A stretch of 64,000 bases of DNA from Paraliobacillus zengyii (GCF_003268595.1 NZ_CP029797.1:2997501-3061500); one strand, 5' to 3'; positions 1 through 9,476 are shown, numbered from the stretch's first letter. Numbers and translations are program-made. The notes: generated by a model not told the origin, from the sequence alone.

Positions 1-99
1 TGTGATTTTTTCGTCTGAATTTATCGATGTTAACCGTGAGATTCCTTATTTTCACTATTAATTATTCGCAAATTAGGTACATTTTAATTAAAGAAACAT

Positions 100-136
100 A
101 AAATGCTACTGAACCAATTATTATGGTTCAGTAGCA
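100..136 (-). terminator. Intrinsic terminator after cotX
   Basis: On the minus strand a perfect 12-bp stem (TGCTACTGAACC with GGTTCAGTAGCA, 9-nt loop) is followed by TTTTA. It lies about 50 nt past the cotX stop codon and would end the coat-gene transcript. Nothing else is seen in positions 1-188. Confidence 0.85.
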
Positions 137-188
137 GGGGGACCAATAGGATATTATTAATTAATGGAAAGGAGAACTTCTCTTTTTA

Positions 189-584
189 TTAAAGAATGTC
201 TAACTGTGCAACAAGTGTTAAAAGAATCTGTAAAAGCACTTGGATGGATGCTGCAACATCCGTATCGGTAGTTGTTACGTTAACAGATTCACTTCCGTCA
301 ATTACAATAAGTTGTCTGTTAGATTGATCAATTCTAGAATATCCTAGAAGTTCTTCTGTTACCTCTTGTGCTCTTGAACTACTCGCTATTGAAATGTTTA
401 CTACAATAACGATCGCTACTTGCAAGGCGGCTTGCAATGATACAGCCACCTGGGTATCAGTCGTATCCACCGTTACATCTGTGGAGTTCAAAATAAAAAT
501 TGCCTCTTTTGATTGCTGCTCAATGTCAGAAATTTGGTCTGCATACTGACTAACCGCTCTTGATTGATTATTCGTTCTACTCAC
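189..584 (-). CDS. cotX: Spore coat protein, CotX/CotV family
   Basis: Structural protein expected in the insoluble outer coat or crust of the spore. The 131-residue product has a hydrophilic, Gln/Asp-rich N-terminus (about 1-30) followed by two copies of a hydrophobic, beta-prone repeat (about 33-70 and 97-131). Each repeat begins with a Ser/Thr/Val/Asp-rich strand and has the VxxTDTxVAxSxQ pattern typical of the Coat_X domain. The GTG start at 584 is set by a GGAGG site 7 nt upstream. A 21-nt gap separates it from the CotW-like gene, so the two are probably one mother-cell operon. No CotY or CotZ gene lies beside it here. Family assignment is firm; the choice between CotX and CotV naming is not. 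Confidence 0.85.
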   Translation of the reverse strand: MSRTNNQSRAVSQYADQISDIEQQSKEAIFILNSTDVTVDTTDTQVAVSLQAALQVAIVIVVNISIASSSRAQEVTEELLGYSRIDQSNRQLIVIDGSESVNVTTTDTDVAASIQVLLQILLTLVAQLDIL

Positions 585-605
585 AAAAATACCTCCTTGT
601 TTTTT

Positions 606-887
606 TTAGGACTCAGAATTGTCTTTATTGCGCTTGATTTGCTGCAATTTTTCAATTAATGCCTCTGTCTGTACAGTCATCGTTTTTTCACTATTTTGTT
701 GATCAGCTAAAAAAGCCTCTGTTTGTGCTTTAAGTCCTTCAACCGACTTTTTAAGGTTGCTTTTTTCATCATCTGACAGTTCTGTATTTCTAGAAATATT
801 TAGTCTCTTAAAAAGATCAGAGACATGTACTTGAATCAAGTCACTTGATATTTGATTCAACTGGTTTTGGATATCCCCATCTGTCAA
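606..887 (-). CDS. CotW-like small spore coat protein
   Basis: A 93-residue, highly charged, helical protein without membrane segments. From memory it aligns with Bacillus subtilis CotW over a central 'SDDEK...LKAQ..A' stretch and a basic tail rich in Gln, Lys and Arg, but similarity is modest. The start is TTG at 887 with a GGGGGGAG ribosome site. It lies directly upstream of cotX on the same strand, as in the cotVWX order of B. subtilis, and this context is the main support for the name. A late mother-cell promoter is expected; a sigma-K-like arrangement (CAC near 948-950, TATA-rich -10 near 921-933) is only suggestive. Confidence 0.6.
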   Translation of the reverse strand: MTDGDIQNQLNQISSDLIQVHVSDLFKRLNISRNTELSDDEKSNLKKSVEGLKAQTEAFLADQQNSEKTMTVQTEALIEKLQQIKRNKDNSES

Positions 888-1073
888 TGTTCTCCCCCCT
901 TTTGGCTAAGTTATCTTACACCATATATATATACGATTATCTATAATGTGAGCGGGTTCTTATCACGAATAGTACAAGAATGGACAAATGTTACCGATTG
1001 AAACGACTAGAAAATAAAAAAGCAACCGACACAATCATTGACTGTGACGATTACTTTCATTAACTAGCATTTT

Positions 1074-3338
1074 TCAATCTACGGTTTCTGTTGCAAAAGA
1101 ACTTAAAAGAATCTCTTCAAATGCATTAACATCTGACGGTTTCGCATATAAATAACCTTGTCCATATCCACATTGTAACTCTAAGAGAGCTTTAGCTTGC
1201 TGGTGTGTTTCTATTCCCTCAGCAATTATATTTAAATTTAAGTTTATTCCAATATCTATAATTGTTTTTACAATAGAAAGATCCTTTGCATTTTCTATAT
1301 GCTCGATAAAGGACTTATCTATTTTAATTGTGTTAATAGGTAACTCTTTTAGGATATGTAATGACGAATAACCTGTACCAAAATCATCAATAGCAGTTTC
1401 AATTCCAAGTTCTTTTAAACCGTTTAAAACCTCAATGGACGATTCAATATTATGCATAATACTTTCTGTTATTTCCAATTCTAAATAGTTTGCTGGAAGA
1501 CCTGTTTCAATTAAAACATCACGTACTATCGTAACAAAGCTTTCTTGTTCAAACTGTTGGACAGAAATATTTACGGAAACACATAACGGTTGAAAACCTT
1601 TCTTTTGCCAATCTATATTCTGCTGACAAGCTCTACGCATGACCCATTCACCAATCGAAAATATTTGTCCCGTTTCCTCTGCTATGGGAATAAATTCAGC
1701 AGGTGAGACTTGACCTAATACTGGATGATTCCATCTTAACAATGCTTCCATTCCAATTATCGCACCTGATTGGATATTTACTTTTGGTTGATACAAAAGT
1801 GATAATTGATTTAATTCAATTGCTTTTTTTAACTCAATCTCAATTGTCATTTTGCGCGTAATATGTGCATTTAGTTCTGCATTAAAAAAGTGATATTTAT
1901 TTCCCTTACTCTTCGCAACATACATTGCTGCATCTGCATGTTTAAATAATTTAAGTCCGTCTAACCCATCGGTTGGATACATACTAATTCCAATGCTGGG
2001 TGCAATGGGAATTTCATGATAATCAATTAAAAAAGGTTTGTTAAAAACACACAACAAGTTATCGGCAATATGGCTACAATCCTTTTGATTCTGACCTGGC
2101 AAAATAACAACAAACTCGTCTCCCCCAACTCGATAAACATCTGCCGTACTGCTTAATACTTTTCTTAATCTGTCTGAGGCTATTTGTAAGACACGATCTC
2201 CAATTTGGTGTCCTAATGTATCATTAATACTCTTAAAGCGATCTAAATCCATTAACAATAACGCCAACGGTTTATTAGATTCTTTAGCCTTTTCCATCAT
2301 CGATCCTAGATCTTCAATAAAGGAAGCTCTATTTTTCAAACCTGTTAATGTATCATGATAAGCTAAGTTTCTATACTCACTTACTAACTTACTGTTTTTT
2401 CGCATAACTACTAGTTGGCGACCAATAATCATGAAAAAGGTAACACTTAATCCTATACTTAACGCATTAAGTTCCCAATTATAACTTTGTGTTACGAGGA
2501 TTAATAATGTAATCGCACTAATATAAGGTAAGGCATTTTCTCTGTTGTTAAAGTAATTAATGACTTTCCAATCTAACTCTGTTGTATTTGAATGCACGAA
2601 TTTCCCTGAGACACCAATCATTAATAAAGCGAAAAACCAAACAACATCCACAAGACTTCCAATCTGATATCCTCCCATTACATTTAAATACGTATAGTAT
2701 ATATCAGCAACTACTTGAAAAAAGAAGCCAGCAATTATAAAGATCATGATCTCCTTTTCTTTAGAATTATGTGATAGGAAATATAAATTTGAAATCGCAA
2801 ACAAAATACTAATACTGCAAATTAGGTAAAGTAAGGTGACCACCGTGCCAAATATCTCTTCTCCTTGAGCAACTAGAATTGGACTCATTAAATAATACGC
2901 ACTGACTGAAGTTGTAAAAGTCATAAAAACCACTACGGTAAATAAATAGGGAGTAGTAGAAATAGTTGTTTTAATAACCCTAATTTTATAAAGTAACCCA
3001 ATTAGAAAACAAATATAAGCTAGTAACCATAATAAAAAAGATGCTTCAGGATACTTCATAGAATCCAGTGTTAGGAAAGCTACCAACCAATTAATACTAG
3101 AAACTGTATGAAAAAATAGACCGATACTTAAAATCAGCCAAAAATACCTTTGTTTATCAGTAGTAATACGATATGCTTTGTTTAACCAAAATAAAGCAAT
3201 AATTCCGAGTATAGCTTGTAGACTAATAGTAAGAAAAGAACGTAGCCAATCATGATCCTGTAAAAGTAACAAGACAATATAATAACTAAAAGCTATACTA
3301 AAAGCGGATAAAATCGCTTTTCGTTTAGAGGAAAACAT
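1074..3338 (-). CDS. Membrane-bound GGDEF-EAL cyclic di-GMP enzyme
   Basis: Predicted to make and/or break cyclic di-GMP at the cell membrane. The first ~315 residues hold about nine hydrophobic helices forming a putative membrane sensor. A GGDEF domain follows with an intact GGDEF signature near residue 403. The RxxD inhibitory site is not visible: the residues before the signature read STAD. The EAL domain starts with EALLRW near residue 530 and keeps DDFGTGYSSL and AEGIET, so the phosphodiesterase residues look complete. Both activities are therefore possible and the sequence does not decide the balance. The ATG at 3338 has a GGGGTGA site. The gene is preceded by a c-di-GMP-I riboswitch and terminator, so its product's own nucleotide probably controls its transcription. 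Confidence 0.9.
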   Translation of the reverse strand: MFSSKRKAILSAFSIAFSYYIVLLLLQDHDWLRSFLTISLQAILGIIALFWLNKAYRITTDKQRYFWLILSIGLFFHTVSSINWLVAFLTLDSMKYPEASFLLWLLAYICFLIGLLYKIRVIKTTISTTPYLFTVVVFMTFTTSVSAYYLMSPILVAQGEEIFGTVVTLLYLICSISILFAISNLYFLSHNSKEKEIMIFIIAGFFFQVVADIYYTYLNVMGGYQIGSLVDVVWFFALLMIGVSGKFVHSNTTELDWKVINYFNNRENALPYISAITLLILVTQSYNWELNALSIGLSVTFFMIIGRQLVVMRKNSKLVSEYRNLAYHDTLTGLKNRASFIEDLGSMMEKAKESNKPLALLLMDLDRFKSINDTLGHQIGDRVLQIASDRLRKVLSSTADVYRVGGDEFVVILPGQNQKDCSHIADNLLCVFNKPFLIDYHEIPIAPSIGISMYPTDGLDGLKLFKHADAAMYVAKSKGNKYHFFNAELNAHITRKMTIEIELKKAIELNQLSLLYQPKVNIQSGAIIGMEALLRWNHPVLGQVSPAEFIPIAEETGQIFSIGEWVMRRACQQNIDWQKKGFQPLCVSVNISVQQFEQESFVTIVRDVLIETGLPANYLELEITESIMHNIESSIEVLNGLKELGIETAIDDFGTGYSSLHILKELPINTIKIDKSFIEHIENAKDLSIVKTIIDIGINLNLNIIAEGIETHQQAKALLELQCGYGQGYLYAKPSDVNAFEEILLSSFATETVD

Positions 3339-3373
3339 CGCACTTCACCCCGATCCAGATAGTCACAACATAC

Positions 3374-3403
3374 ATAAAAAGGCTATTCCCAATGGAAATA
3401 ACC
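3374..3403 (-). terminator. Riboswitch expression-platform terminator
   Basis: On the minus strand GGTTATTTCC and GGGAATAGCC pair into a 10-bp stem (two G-U pairs) with a 3-nt loop, followed by TTTTT. It lies between the c-di-GMP aptamer and the GGDEF-EAL start codon, so it can only act as an attenuator of that gene. Whether ligand binding favours or blocks it cannot be read from the sequence. Confidence 0.8.
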
Positions 3404-3427
3404 TTAGAATTACCAGTTATCGTTGCC

Positions 3428-3510
3428 CATTTGGTAACACAGCCACCATAGTTTTCCCTTAGGCCTGTTACTTTGCGTCCTTATTTTTCAATAAGTTTGC
3501 CTTTTCAATG
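3428..3510 (-). promoter_or_regulatory. Cyclic di-GMP-I (GEMM) riboswitch aptamer
   Basis: The minus strand carries the ordered GEMM signatures: GGCAAAC, a stem TTATT-GAAA-AATAA with GAAA tetraloop, GGACGCAAAG, the receptor segment GGCCTAAGG, then GGTGGC and TTACC. CATT (5') and AATG (3') can close P1. This is the classical class I c-di-GMP aptamer. It is followed within 25 nt by a terminator and then by the GGDEF-EAL gene, so it very probably senses the product or substrate of that enzyme. It occupies most of the gap 3339-3702; the rest of the gap shows nothing clear. Confidence 0.88.
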
Positions 3511-3702
3511 CAGAAGTTCATTTTTATAATATAGTTCGATTGTATCATAAATAAGCAGCCTATGCGGTACTTTATAACTATAATTTGACTTCAAACAAAA
3601 TATTTCCCATAAAATTCACTGTATTAAATAGTTGGTTTATGCAAATCACTTTATTTTTTTCTTTAACACGGTAATAATAGATATAGAAATGAGGTGTCGA
3701 AC

Positions 3703-4008
3703 ATGCAATGTAAAATGAATCGCAATGCTGCAAAAATACTTAGAGGTTGGTTGGAAAGTGATGGTGCAGAAGGAAAAATGGTTCGTGTATATGTAACGGA
3801 GATGCACGGAAATCATGCGCACTATGACGTGATGTTAGATACACCGACAGAACATGATGAAATTGTTAAAACGGATAAAGATATCGATGTATTACTAGAT
3901 GCTAGAGAAGACTTTTTAGATGGCGTCTGGATTCAATATTTCTTTGTTCCACAAGAAGGATTTGCTATAAGTAACTCATCTAAAGGCTTACCGCCACATC
4001 ATCATTAA
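3703..4008 (+). CDS. HesB/IscA-fold protein lacking the cysteines
   Basis: A 101-residue protein with the strand pattern of A-type iron-sulfur carriers: an N-terminal helix of the 'AAKILRGWL' type, a central 'VRVYVTE...YDVMLD' strand pair, a 'DIDVLLDAR...L.GV.IQYF' segment and a 'GFAISN' end. The CGGCSG loop and the C-terminal cysteines of IscA are absent; the only cysteine is near residue 3. Iron-sulfur transfer by the usual mechanism is therefore unlikely and the role is unknown. The C-terminus ends in HHH. ATG 3703 is preferred over GTG 3694, because the GAGGTG site lies 6 nt before the ATG and overlaps the GTG. It stands alone on the plus strand. Confidence 0.6.
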   Translation: MQCKMNRNAAKILRGWLESDGAEGKMVRVYVTEMHGNHAHYDVMLDTPTEHDEIVKTDKDIDVLLDAREDFLDGVWIQYFFVPQEGFAISNSSKGLPPHHH

Positions 4009-4053
4009 AAAACACGCGTCTATCCATTATTCAGATGATAGACGCGTGTTTTT
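4007..4053. terminator. Bidirectional terminator
   Basis: A near-perfect inverted repeat (AAACACGCGTCTATC with GATAGACGCGTGTTT) has A-runs on the left and T-runs on the right. It serves the HesB-like gene on the plus strand and the large membrane protein gene on the minus strand. Confidence 0.9.
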
Positions 4054-4086
4054 CTCACTAATAAAAAATTTCTATTTTTGATGACG

Positions 4087-7000
4087 TTAATTCCATTCCT
4101 TGAATTTCGAGACTAGTTTTTTCACTTTCTTTACTAGCCTTCCCTCTTCTTTTCTTTGCTTTTGCCACTCGTTATAGCTTGCTATACCAATTAATAGGAA
4201 ACCTGCAAGTAATAGATACGCCCACCAAGGCATATTGCCCCAATATGGTTTAGTCTGATAGATCACATTAAAGAGAAGTGTACCAAACCCAATAAAAAAG
4301 TAAGATTTAATTTGAAATTGAGCTCCTATCACTAAAGATAGTAAGGAAAGAACTCCGACAATTAAAGCATCCCATATCGTATTACTCGAAATTGCATCCA
4401 TTACTAAAATGACGGTCACTAACAATAAAGAGAGCGATTGAATAGGTGACATTATGTTTTTATAGTTTTTCCAAGTCTTCAGACTCAAAATAATTGCTAA
4501 GACAAGAACAGGTAAAACCCTAAATTCCGTATGAAAAAGTTCCGAAATAAAAGAGAGATATTCCTCTATAATAGAATAATAAGTTGGCAGAAAACTAACC
4601 AAACCTAATGTGACAATAGCTTTCTGCGCTATGTGATATTGAAACCTTCTCACTTGCGCAAATAGCCATATCGTTAGTAACACATATGGAATAATCTGTA
4701 TCCAAACACTATTAAATGTTTGAAGAAAAGTGAAAGAATAACCAAGATAAAATACAGCTACAATAGAATACCAATCAATATAGCGACTTTCTTCATTCCA
4801 TTGGTACAGGCTCTTAAACAAGATTTTCCCTGCAATAAATAGAATAAAAAAACTAGCCAAACTAATTAAAAACAACTGAGTATCTTGATACAAATAGCGT
4901 TGTTGTTCCCAAATGCCTAACGATAATGTTAAAGGAATCACTAAACCAACAAACCACTTTCTCCTGTGTAAAAAGTAAACATTAAGAAGTACATAAGATA
5001 GAACGGATAAAACCCCTCCTAATGAATTAACTTCGTATACGCTAAGAATCGTATATAAACCGTAGTTAGAAAAAGGAATAATATACCATTCCATTCTTTC
5101 CTTCCAAGTCTTATTTACAACGAACCATCCTACAAAGAATAGAATGCTAGACCAAAACCAATAGTAACCTTGTGAGACATTTTCAAATAAATTATAATAC
5201 GGAACGGTCGTAATTAGAATAAATGTAACCAAAGTCAAAGCTGCATAAAGAAATAGCTTGATCGTCCATTCTTTTTTCTTCATTAACATACTATATATAT
5301 AAACACCCAACGGAACAAACAAGAATAGTGGATTTATCATTTGCGAAAAAGCTTGATCAATCAAAATAACTAACATTACATTCAATTGAATAACCTGTGC
5401 AATCCAAAAAAAGTATGGTTTTAATGCAGGAAGACGTTTTCCTTGCCACCCTTCCACGACAAGTAAGACCAATGGGCCAAACAAAAGAAAAATTACAATA
5501 GAATCAAAATCTTGAATTGAAAAAGTGCTTAGTAAAGAAGCGTAAAAGCAAAAAGTAGTGATTGCTACAAGAAACCATAATGCGTCCAGTTTTGTCTGTC
5601 TTACTAACCAGATAAATACACCAATACCTACTAAGAGTAAGACAGGCCGAATAAAGGTCGTATCAATCGTAGAGAGACCGACAAGAGACGATAATCCAAA
5701 TAGATAACTACCTTGACCTATATAAAAGGCAGCTTTAGCTAATCCAGTTTTCTTGTATCTTCGCCAAATTAAACTAACGAACAGTAGGATAAGTGATGAA
5801 ATCGCAATATGAAATGGAAGATCTAAATAGACGGTGTATCCTGAAATCAGCTCTCCAATCTTTGGATTTAAGCAATACAAAGCAAACAACCAACTGACTC
5901 CATTCGTCCACTTCGCTATTTCTCTTTCTATGTTATTTTTGCTAGAAACAACAAACAATGCACTAAGACCGAATAATGTATACATAAGTGAAGCCTGTAT
6001 AAGTGGTCCAAAAAGAGTTGCATACATCATGGAAGCTACCATTGCAGCAACAGACAAATAGAAAACACTTCTTTTTATCGGCAACAAAAATACAATTCGG
6101 TCACCTATACCAATTAATATAAATAGCAGCATAGCATAAAAAAATAGAAACAAATCCATTCTGATACCTATCAAATAATCAAGTAATATATCTCCAAGTT
6201 GCAAACCAAATGTGTATAGAAAAATTGTCGCTAACCAGCTGAAAATTACTCGATTGGTTATATAAGATAAATAGGTATAGGTAAAAGTAATAACCAAGTA
6301 AGCAGCTAATAAAATCAAAGAGTCCTCATTTGTTCTTATAACAATCCCTTGGTAACTAATATAAATAAAAGCAAAAAATGAAATTACAGCGCTGGTATAG
6401 CGAAACATGTGTGATATAAATACATCACTTTTTACGATTTGTGCAAAAACCAGATAAAATACACCAATCAATCCATAAACAATTAAATCAATGGAACCTA
6501 GCCAAGAGGATTCTGTTAATTGATAAGCACCATATGCAAATAATGCAGAGAATACAAATTGATATTCTTTTGTGTTATAAACAAACACCATTGCAATATA
6601 AATTGTGGCGGTTAATAGAATATTGAAACTGTAAAAAAGCGATTGTTCAAAAATTACTAACATCAGTAATGTTGACACAATTAAATTCAACTGTGCATAC
6701 TTAGGCAGTTCTTTTACAAATAACGTTACTTTAGGAGCCCTACGATAATGGTGATATAAGTATAAAAGTAACGCGTTGAACACCATTATCAATAGGTAGA
6801 AAACATCGACAGATACCGGAGTAAATCCAATAAGAAAACCTACTGAAAAGGTTAAAAACAAATATGAAATCCAGACAAATAATCTAGAACGATGTTTCCA
6901 AGCATTCCGCACATATAATGGTAAAGGAATTAGATTACCCATTGCACCTAATAAAAATCTTCCCTCCCCTCTTAACGACAAGTAATCTCCAAACAAACTA

Positions 7001-7527
7001 AAGTATCCAATTGCCACAATTGCAATCGGTATTAATAAACTTCCTAACGTTAAAAAAGCAAAAGCTGTTTTATCTATTTTTAAAAACTTAGATGAAATCC
7101 CGCTCAAAGCTAAGAAAAATACAGAAACACATGATAATACGAGTACTTTTAATAATGGCCCCATTTGCGCCCATGTACTTGTAGCTACAACTAAACCACT
7201 AATAAGTAAAAAGATAACACCTAGTATTAACAACCAAATAATATTTCGTTCTCTCACTTCTTCCTTTCCTTTTACTACTTTTGCAGGTTTCTCTTTTGGT
7301 TGTTTCTCTGATTTTGTAATTGTTTTTTTCTGATTCATATTTGGCGCTATATCTTTCTGGATAAGTCGTTCTTTCTTCTCTGTCTTCTGCAGTTGGTAGT
7401 TTTGATGTTTTTTATAAGCATCCATAATATGTATGAATTCTTCCTCATCAATTAATCCCTGATCTGATAATGCTCGCATTTCTTCTCTTACAATCTTTTC
7501 GCGATCTGATCTAGAAAAATCTTTCAT
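4087..7527 (-). CDS. Very large multi-span membrane protein, unknown function
   Basis: A 1146-residue product. Residues 1-45 form a charged helical segment (KIVREEMRALSDQGLID) that looks like a short regulatory or docking region. A Lys-rich linker follows to about residue 90. From about 92 to the end there are on the order of 30 hydrophobic helices separated by very short loops. I recall similar giant proteins in other Bacillaceae, annotated with DUF2157-type or 'SCO7613 C-terminal domain' labels, but no catalytic motif, substrate or pathway is visible. The ATG at 7527 follows GGGGTGA. It is transcribed alone, with no neighbour that suggests a job. The upstream gap 7528-7847 holds only the BCCT terminator. 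Confidence 0.75.
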   Translation of the reverse strand: MKDFSRSDREKIVREEMRALSDQGLIDEEEFIHIMDAYKKHQNYQLQKTEKKERLIQKDIAPNMNQKKTITKSEKQPKEKPAKVVKGKEEVRERNIIWLLILGVIFLLISGLVVATSTWAQMGPLLKVLVLSCVSVFFLALSGISSKFLKIDKTAFAFLTLGSLLIPIAIVAIGYFSLFGDYLSLRGEGRFLLGAMGNLIPLPLYVRNAWKHRSRLFVWISYLFLTFSVGFLIGFTPVSVDVFYLLIMVFNALLLYLYHHYRRAPKVTLFVKELPKYAQLNLIVSTLLMLVIFEQSLFYSFNILLTATIYIAMVFVYNTKEYQFVFSALFAYGAYQLTESSWLGSIDLIVYGLIGVFYLVFAQIVKSDVFISHMFRYTSAVISFFAFIYISYQGIVIRTNEDSLILLAAYLVITFTYTYLSYITNRVIFSWLATIFLYTFGLQLGDILLDYLIGIRMDLFLFFYAMLLFILIGIGDRIVFLLPIKRSVFYLSVAAMVASMMYATLFGPLIQASLMYTLFGLSALFVVSSKNNIEREIAKWTNGVSWLFALYCLNPKIGELISGYTVYLDLPFHIAISSLILLFVSLIWRRYKKTGLAKAAFYIGQGSYLFGLSSLVGLSTIDTTFIRPVLLLVGIGVFIWLVRQTKLDALWFLVAITTFCFYASLLSTFSIQDFDSIVIFLLFGPLVLLVVEGWQGKRLPALKPYFFWIAQVIQLNVMLVILIDQAFSQMINPLFLFVPLGVYIYSMLMKKKEWTIKLFLYAALTLVTFILITTVPYYNLFENVSQGYYWFWSSILFFVGWFVVNKTWKERMEWYIIPFSNYGLYTILSVYEVNSLGGVLSVLSYVLLNVYFLHRRKWFVGLVIPLTLSLGIWEQQRYLYQDTQLFLISLASFFILFIAGKILFKSLYQWNEESRYIDWYSIVAVFYLGYSFTFLQTFNSVWIQIIPYVLLTIWLFAQVRRFQYHIAQKAIVTLGLVSFLPTYYSIIEEYLSFISELFHTEFRVLPVLVLAIILSLKTWKNYKNIMSPIQSLSLLLVTVILVMDAISSNTIWDALIVGVLSLLSLVIGAQFQIKSYFFIGFGTLLFNVIYQTKPYWGNMPWWAYLLLAGFLLIGIASYNEWQKQRKEEGRLVKKVKKLVSKFKEWN

Positions 7528-7783
7528 TACTTCACCCCACTAAACACATTTATATTCAGGGTTATGGTAACCTATAAAACGTGAAAACTCAACCTGTTTT
7601 TTCCAATTATGGTTATGCCATAATTTCTAAACCAAAATAAACACATACGATATGACACTATCTTATTTCCCCGGAAATAAACCGACATAGAAATACAAAT
7701 TATCTAGAAGAATTAAATGTAAGATCTTTAGCATACTTTCTAGCGATTTCAATCGACGGTCTTTCGAACAGTTATGCCAGAAT

Positions 7784-7832
7784 AAAAAAAACTCTCTAAT
7801 TATATGCACTGAACTTTGCACAATTAGAGAGT
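7784..7832 (-). terminator. Terminator of the BCCT gene
   Basis: On the minus strand ACTCTCTAATT pairs with AATTAGAGAGT across a ~20-nt loop, followed by eight T residues, 16 nt past the stop codon. Confidence 0.88.
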
Positions 7833-7847
7833 GAGACATAAACTATT

Positions 7848-9395
7848 TTACTTTTTACTTTTACTAGCCATTACAATATTCTGTTCAACAGCTAATTTAC
7901 GTGCAACCTGTACTGCACCCCATAGTGTTGGTAACATAATAATTGATACAGGTACTGCGGTAACAACAATAGAGTTTTGAATAGCAGATACACTATTCTC
8001 TCCAATCGCAAGTAGCATAATTGACATTAATCCAAAAATCAACACCCAGAATACGCGAATAAGTCTGCTTGGATGATCTGTACCAGTTAAGGATACTGCA
8101 ACTGTATAGGATATTGAATCCACTGTTGTAGAAACAAACACTAATGTAACAAGTAAGAATCCTACTGCTAAAAAGAACCCTAATGGCAATGAATCCATAA
8201 TTGCCATTACTACTGCAGGCATTCCACCTTCAGCAAGTGGTCCAGAAATTGAACCAGGGACATCTAATTCAGCTTTAATTCCTGTTCCTCCAACAACTGT
8301 AAACCAAAAGTTAGTTACTAGTGGAGCGATTATAGAAACAGCAATTACTAATTCTCGAATTGTTCTACCTCGTGATATTCTAGCAATAAAAATCGCCATC
8401 ATTGGACCATATCCCAGGAACCAACCCCAAAAGAATATCGTCCATCCGCCTAACCAACCTTGATCACCTTGATATAGAGCCATAGTTAGCATATTTTGGA
8501 TATGGAATCCTTCAGCTGAAACAAACATATTAATGATAAAAAGTGTTGGTCCAAGCATCAGCACACAAAGCGCTAACAATACAACTAAACCAACATTCAT
8601 TCGACTTAAGAATTGAATACCTCTATCAACTCCAGTTGCAACTGAAATTGCAGCGATAACAATTAGTACACTAACTACAATGATATTGGTCGTAAGTGTA
8701 TTAGGAATATCAAATAAAGAATGTAAACCGTAACCTAACTGTAATCCAAGAAATCCGATTGGACCCATAGTCCCTGCAGCAACAGCTACAATTGAAATAA
8801 TATCTGCAGCGCTACCTATAATACTATTTTTTTTGAATATTTTTTCACCAAAAAGTGGATATAGCATTCCTCTTGGCTTCATTGGATATCCTTTGTGATA
8901 ATGTAAGTACATTAAAACTATTGTAGCCAATGTTCCGAGGATAGCCCATGCAAGAAATCCCCAATGAAAGAAGCTCTGCGCTAAAGCAGGTGAAACGCCA
9001 GCCATAGTTGAAGAATTATCATCAAATAATGGTGGGTTAGCGATAAAATGCATCATCGGTTCTGCGGCAGCCCAAAATACCCCTCCACTAGCAAGTAGTG
9101 TACAAAGTATCATTGCGATCCAACGATAATAACCATTTTCAGGTTTATCCTTTTTACCTAGTCGCACATTCCCATACTTTGTAAATGCTAAAATAATTCC
9201 AATTACGAAATTTGCTAGTAACAATAGCTCCCAATAAGCGCCAAAATATTTAGCAGAAAAAGCAAATGAAGTATTAATCCAGCTTTCTACCATACTTAAA
9301 TCGATAATTGCTAATACAACAAATGAGAGCAATAACCCTCCACTAATAATTAATACGGGTTTATCCGTCGTTGTTTTACCTTCGTTTTTATACAC
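7848..9395 (-). CDS. BCCT-family osmolyte (betaine/choline/carnitine) transporter
   Basis: Sodium- or proton-coupled uptake carrier of the betaine/choline/carnitine family, 515 residues with about 12 membrane helices. Visible family motifs include FFWGWFLGYGP followed by IFIARISRGRTIREL in helix 8 and the preceding loop. The canonical WISWSPF stretch of glycine betaine carriers is replaced by FLGYGPM, so the substrate is uncertain. An open frame extends upstream to 9476, but AGGAGG at 9402-9407 sits 6 nt before GTG 9395, and that start removes a non-conserved basic extension. The gene is divergent from the putP pair, which suggests an osmotic-stress locus. Confidence 0.85.
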   Translation of the reverse strand: MYKNEGKTTTDKPVLIISGGLLLSFVVLAIIDLSMVESWINTSFAFSAKYFGAYWELLLLANFVIGIILAFTKYGNVRLGKKDKPENGYYRWIAMILCTLLASGGVFWAAAEPMMHFIANPPLFDDNSSTMAGVSPALAQSFFHWGFLAWAILGTLATIVLMYLHYHKGYPMKPRGMLYPLFGEKIFKKNSIIGSAADIISIVAVAAGTMGPIGFLGLQLGYGLHSLFDIPNTLTTNIIVVSVLIVIAAISVATGVDRGIQFLSRMNVGLVVLLALCVLMLGPTLFIINMFVSAEGFHIQNMLTMALYQGDQGWLGGWTIFFWGWFLGYGPMMAIFIARISRGRTIRELVIAVSIIAPLVTNFWFTVVGGTGIKAELDVPGSISGPLAEGGMPAVVMAIMDSLPLGFFLAVGFLLVTLVFVSTTVDSISYTVAVSLTGTDHPSRLIRVFWVLIFGLMSIMLLAIGENSVSAIQNSIVVTAVPVSIIMLPTLWGAVQVARKLAVEQNIVMASKSKK

Positions 9396-9446
9396 TCTTT
9401 TCCTCCTAGTTTTTAGAAGCAAGTGCCAACAATTTTTTCTATATGT

Positions 9447-9476
9447 ATTGTAGACAAATCGATGTAAATTAATCAA
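9447..9476 (-). promoter_or_regulatory. Candidate sigma-A promoter of the BCCT gene
   Basis: On the minus strand TTGATT (9471-9476) and TACAAT (9447-9452) are separated by 18 nt, about 50 nt upstream of GTG 9395. The rest of the gap up to 9950 is AT-rich; it contains a small CCACTT-AAGG-AGTGG hairpin near 9760 and no recognisable riboswitch. Confidence 0.4.

Noticed and set aside
920..950. Sigma-K promoter for the coat genes
   Set aside because: The -10-like TATA run is too degenerate and the spacer too short to call as a feature.
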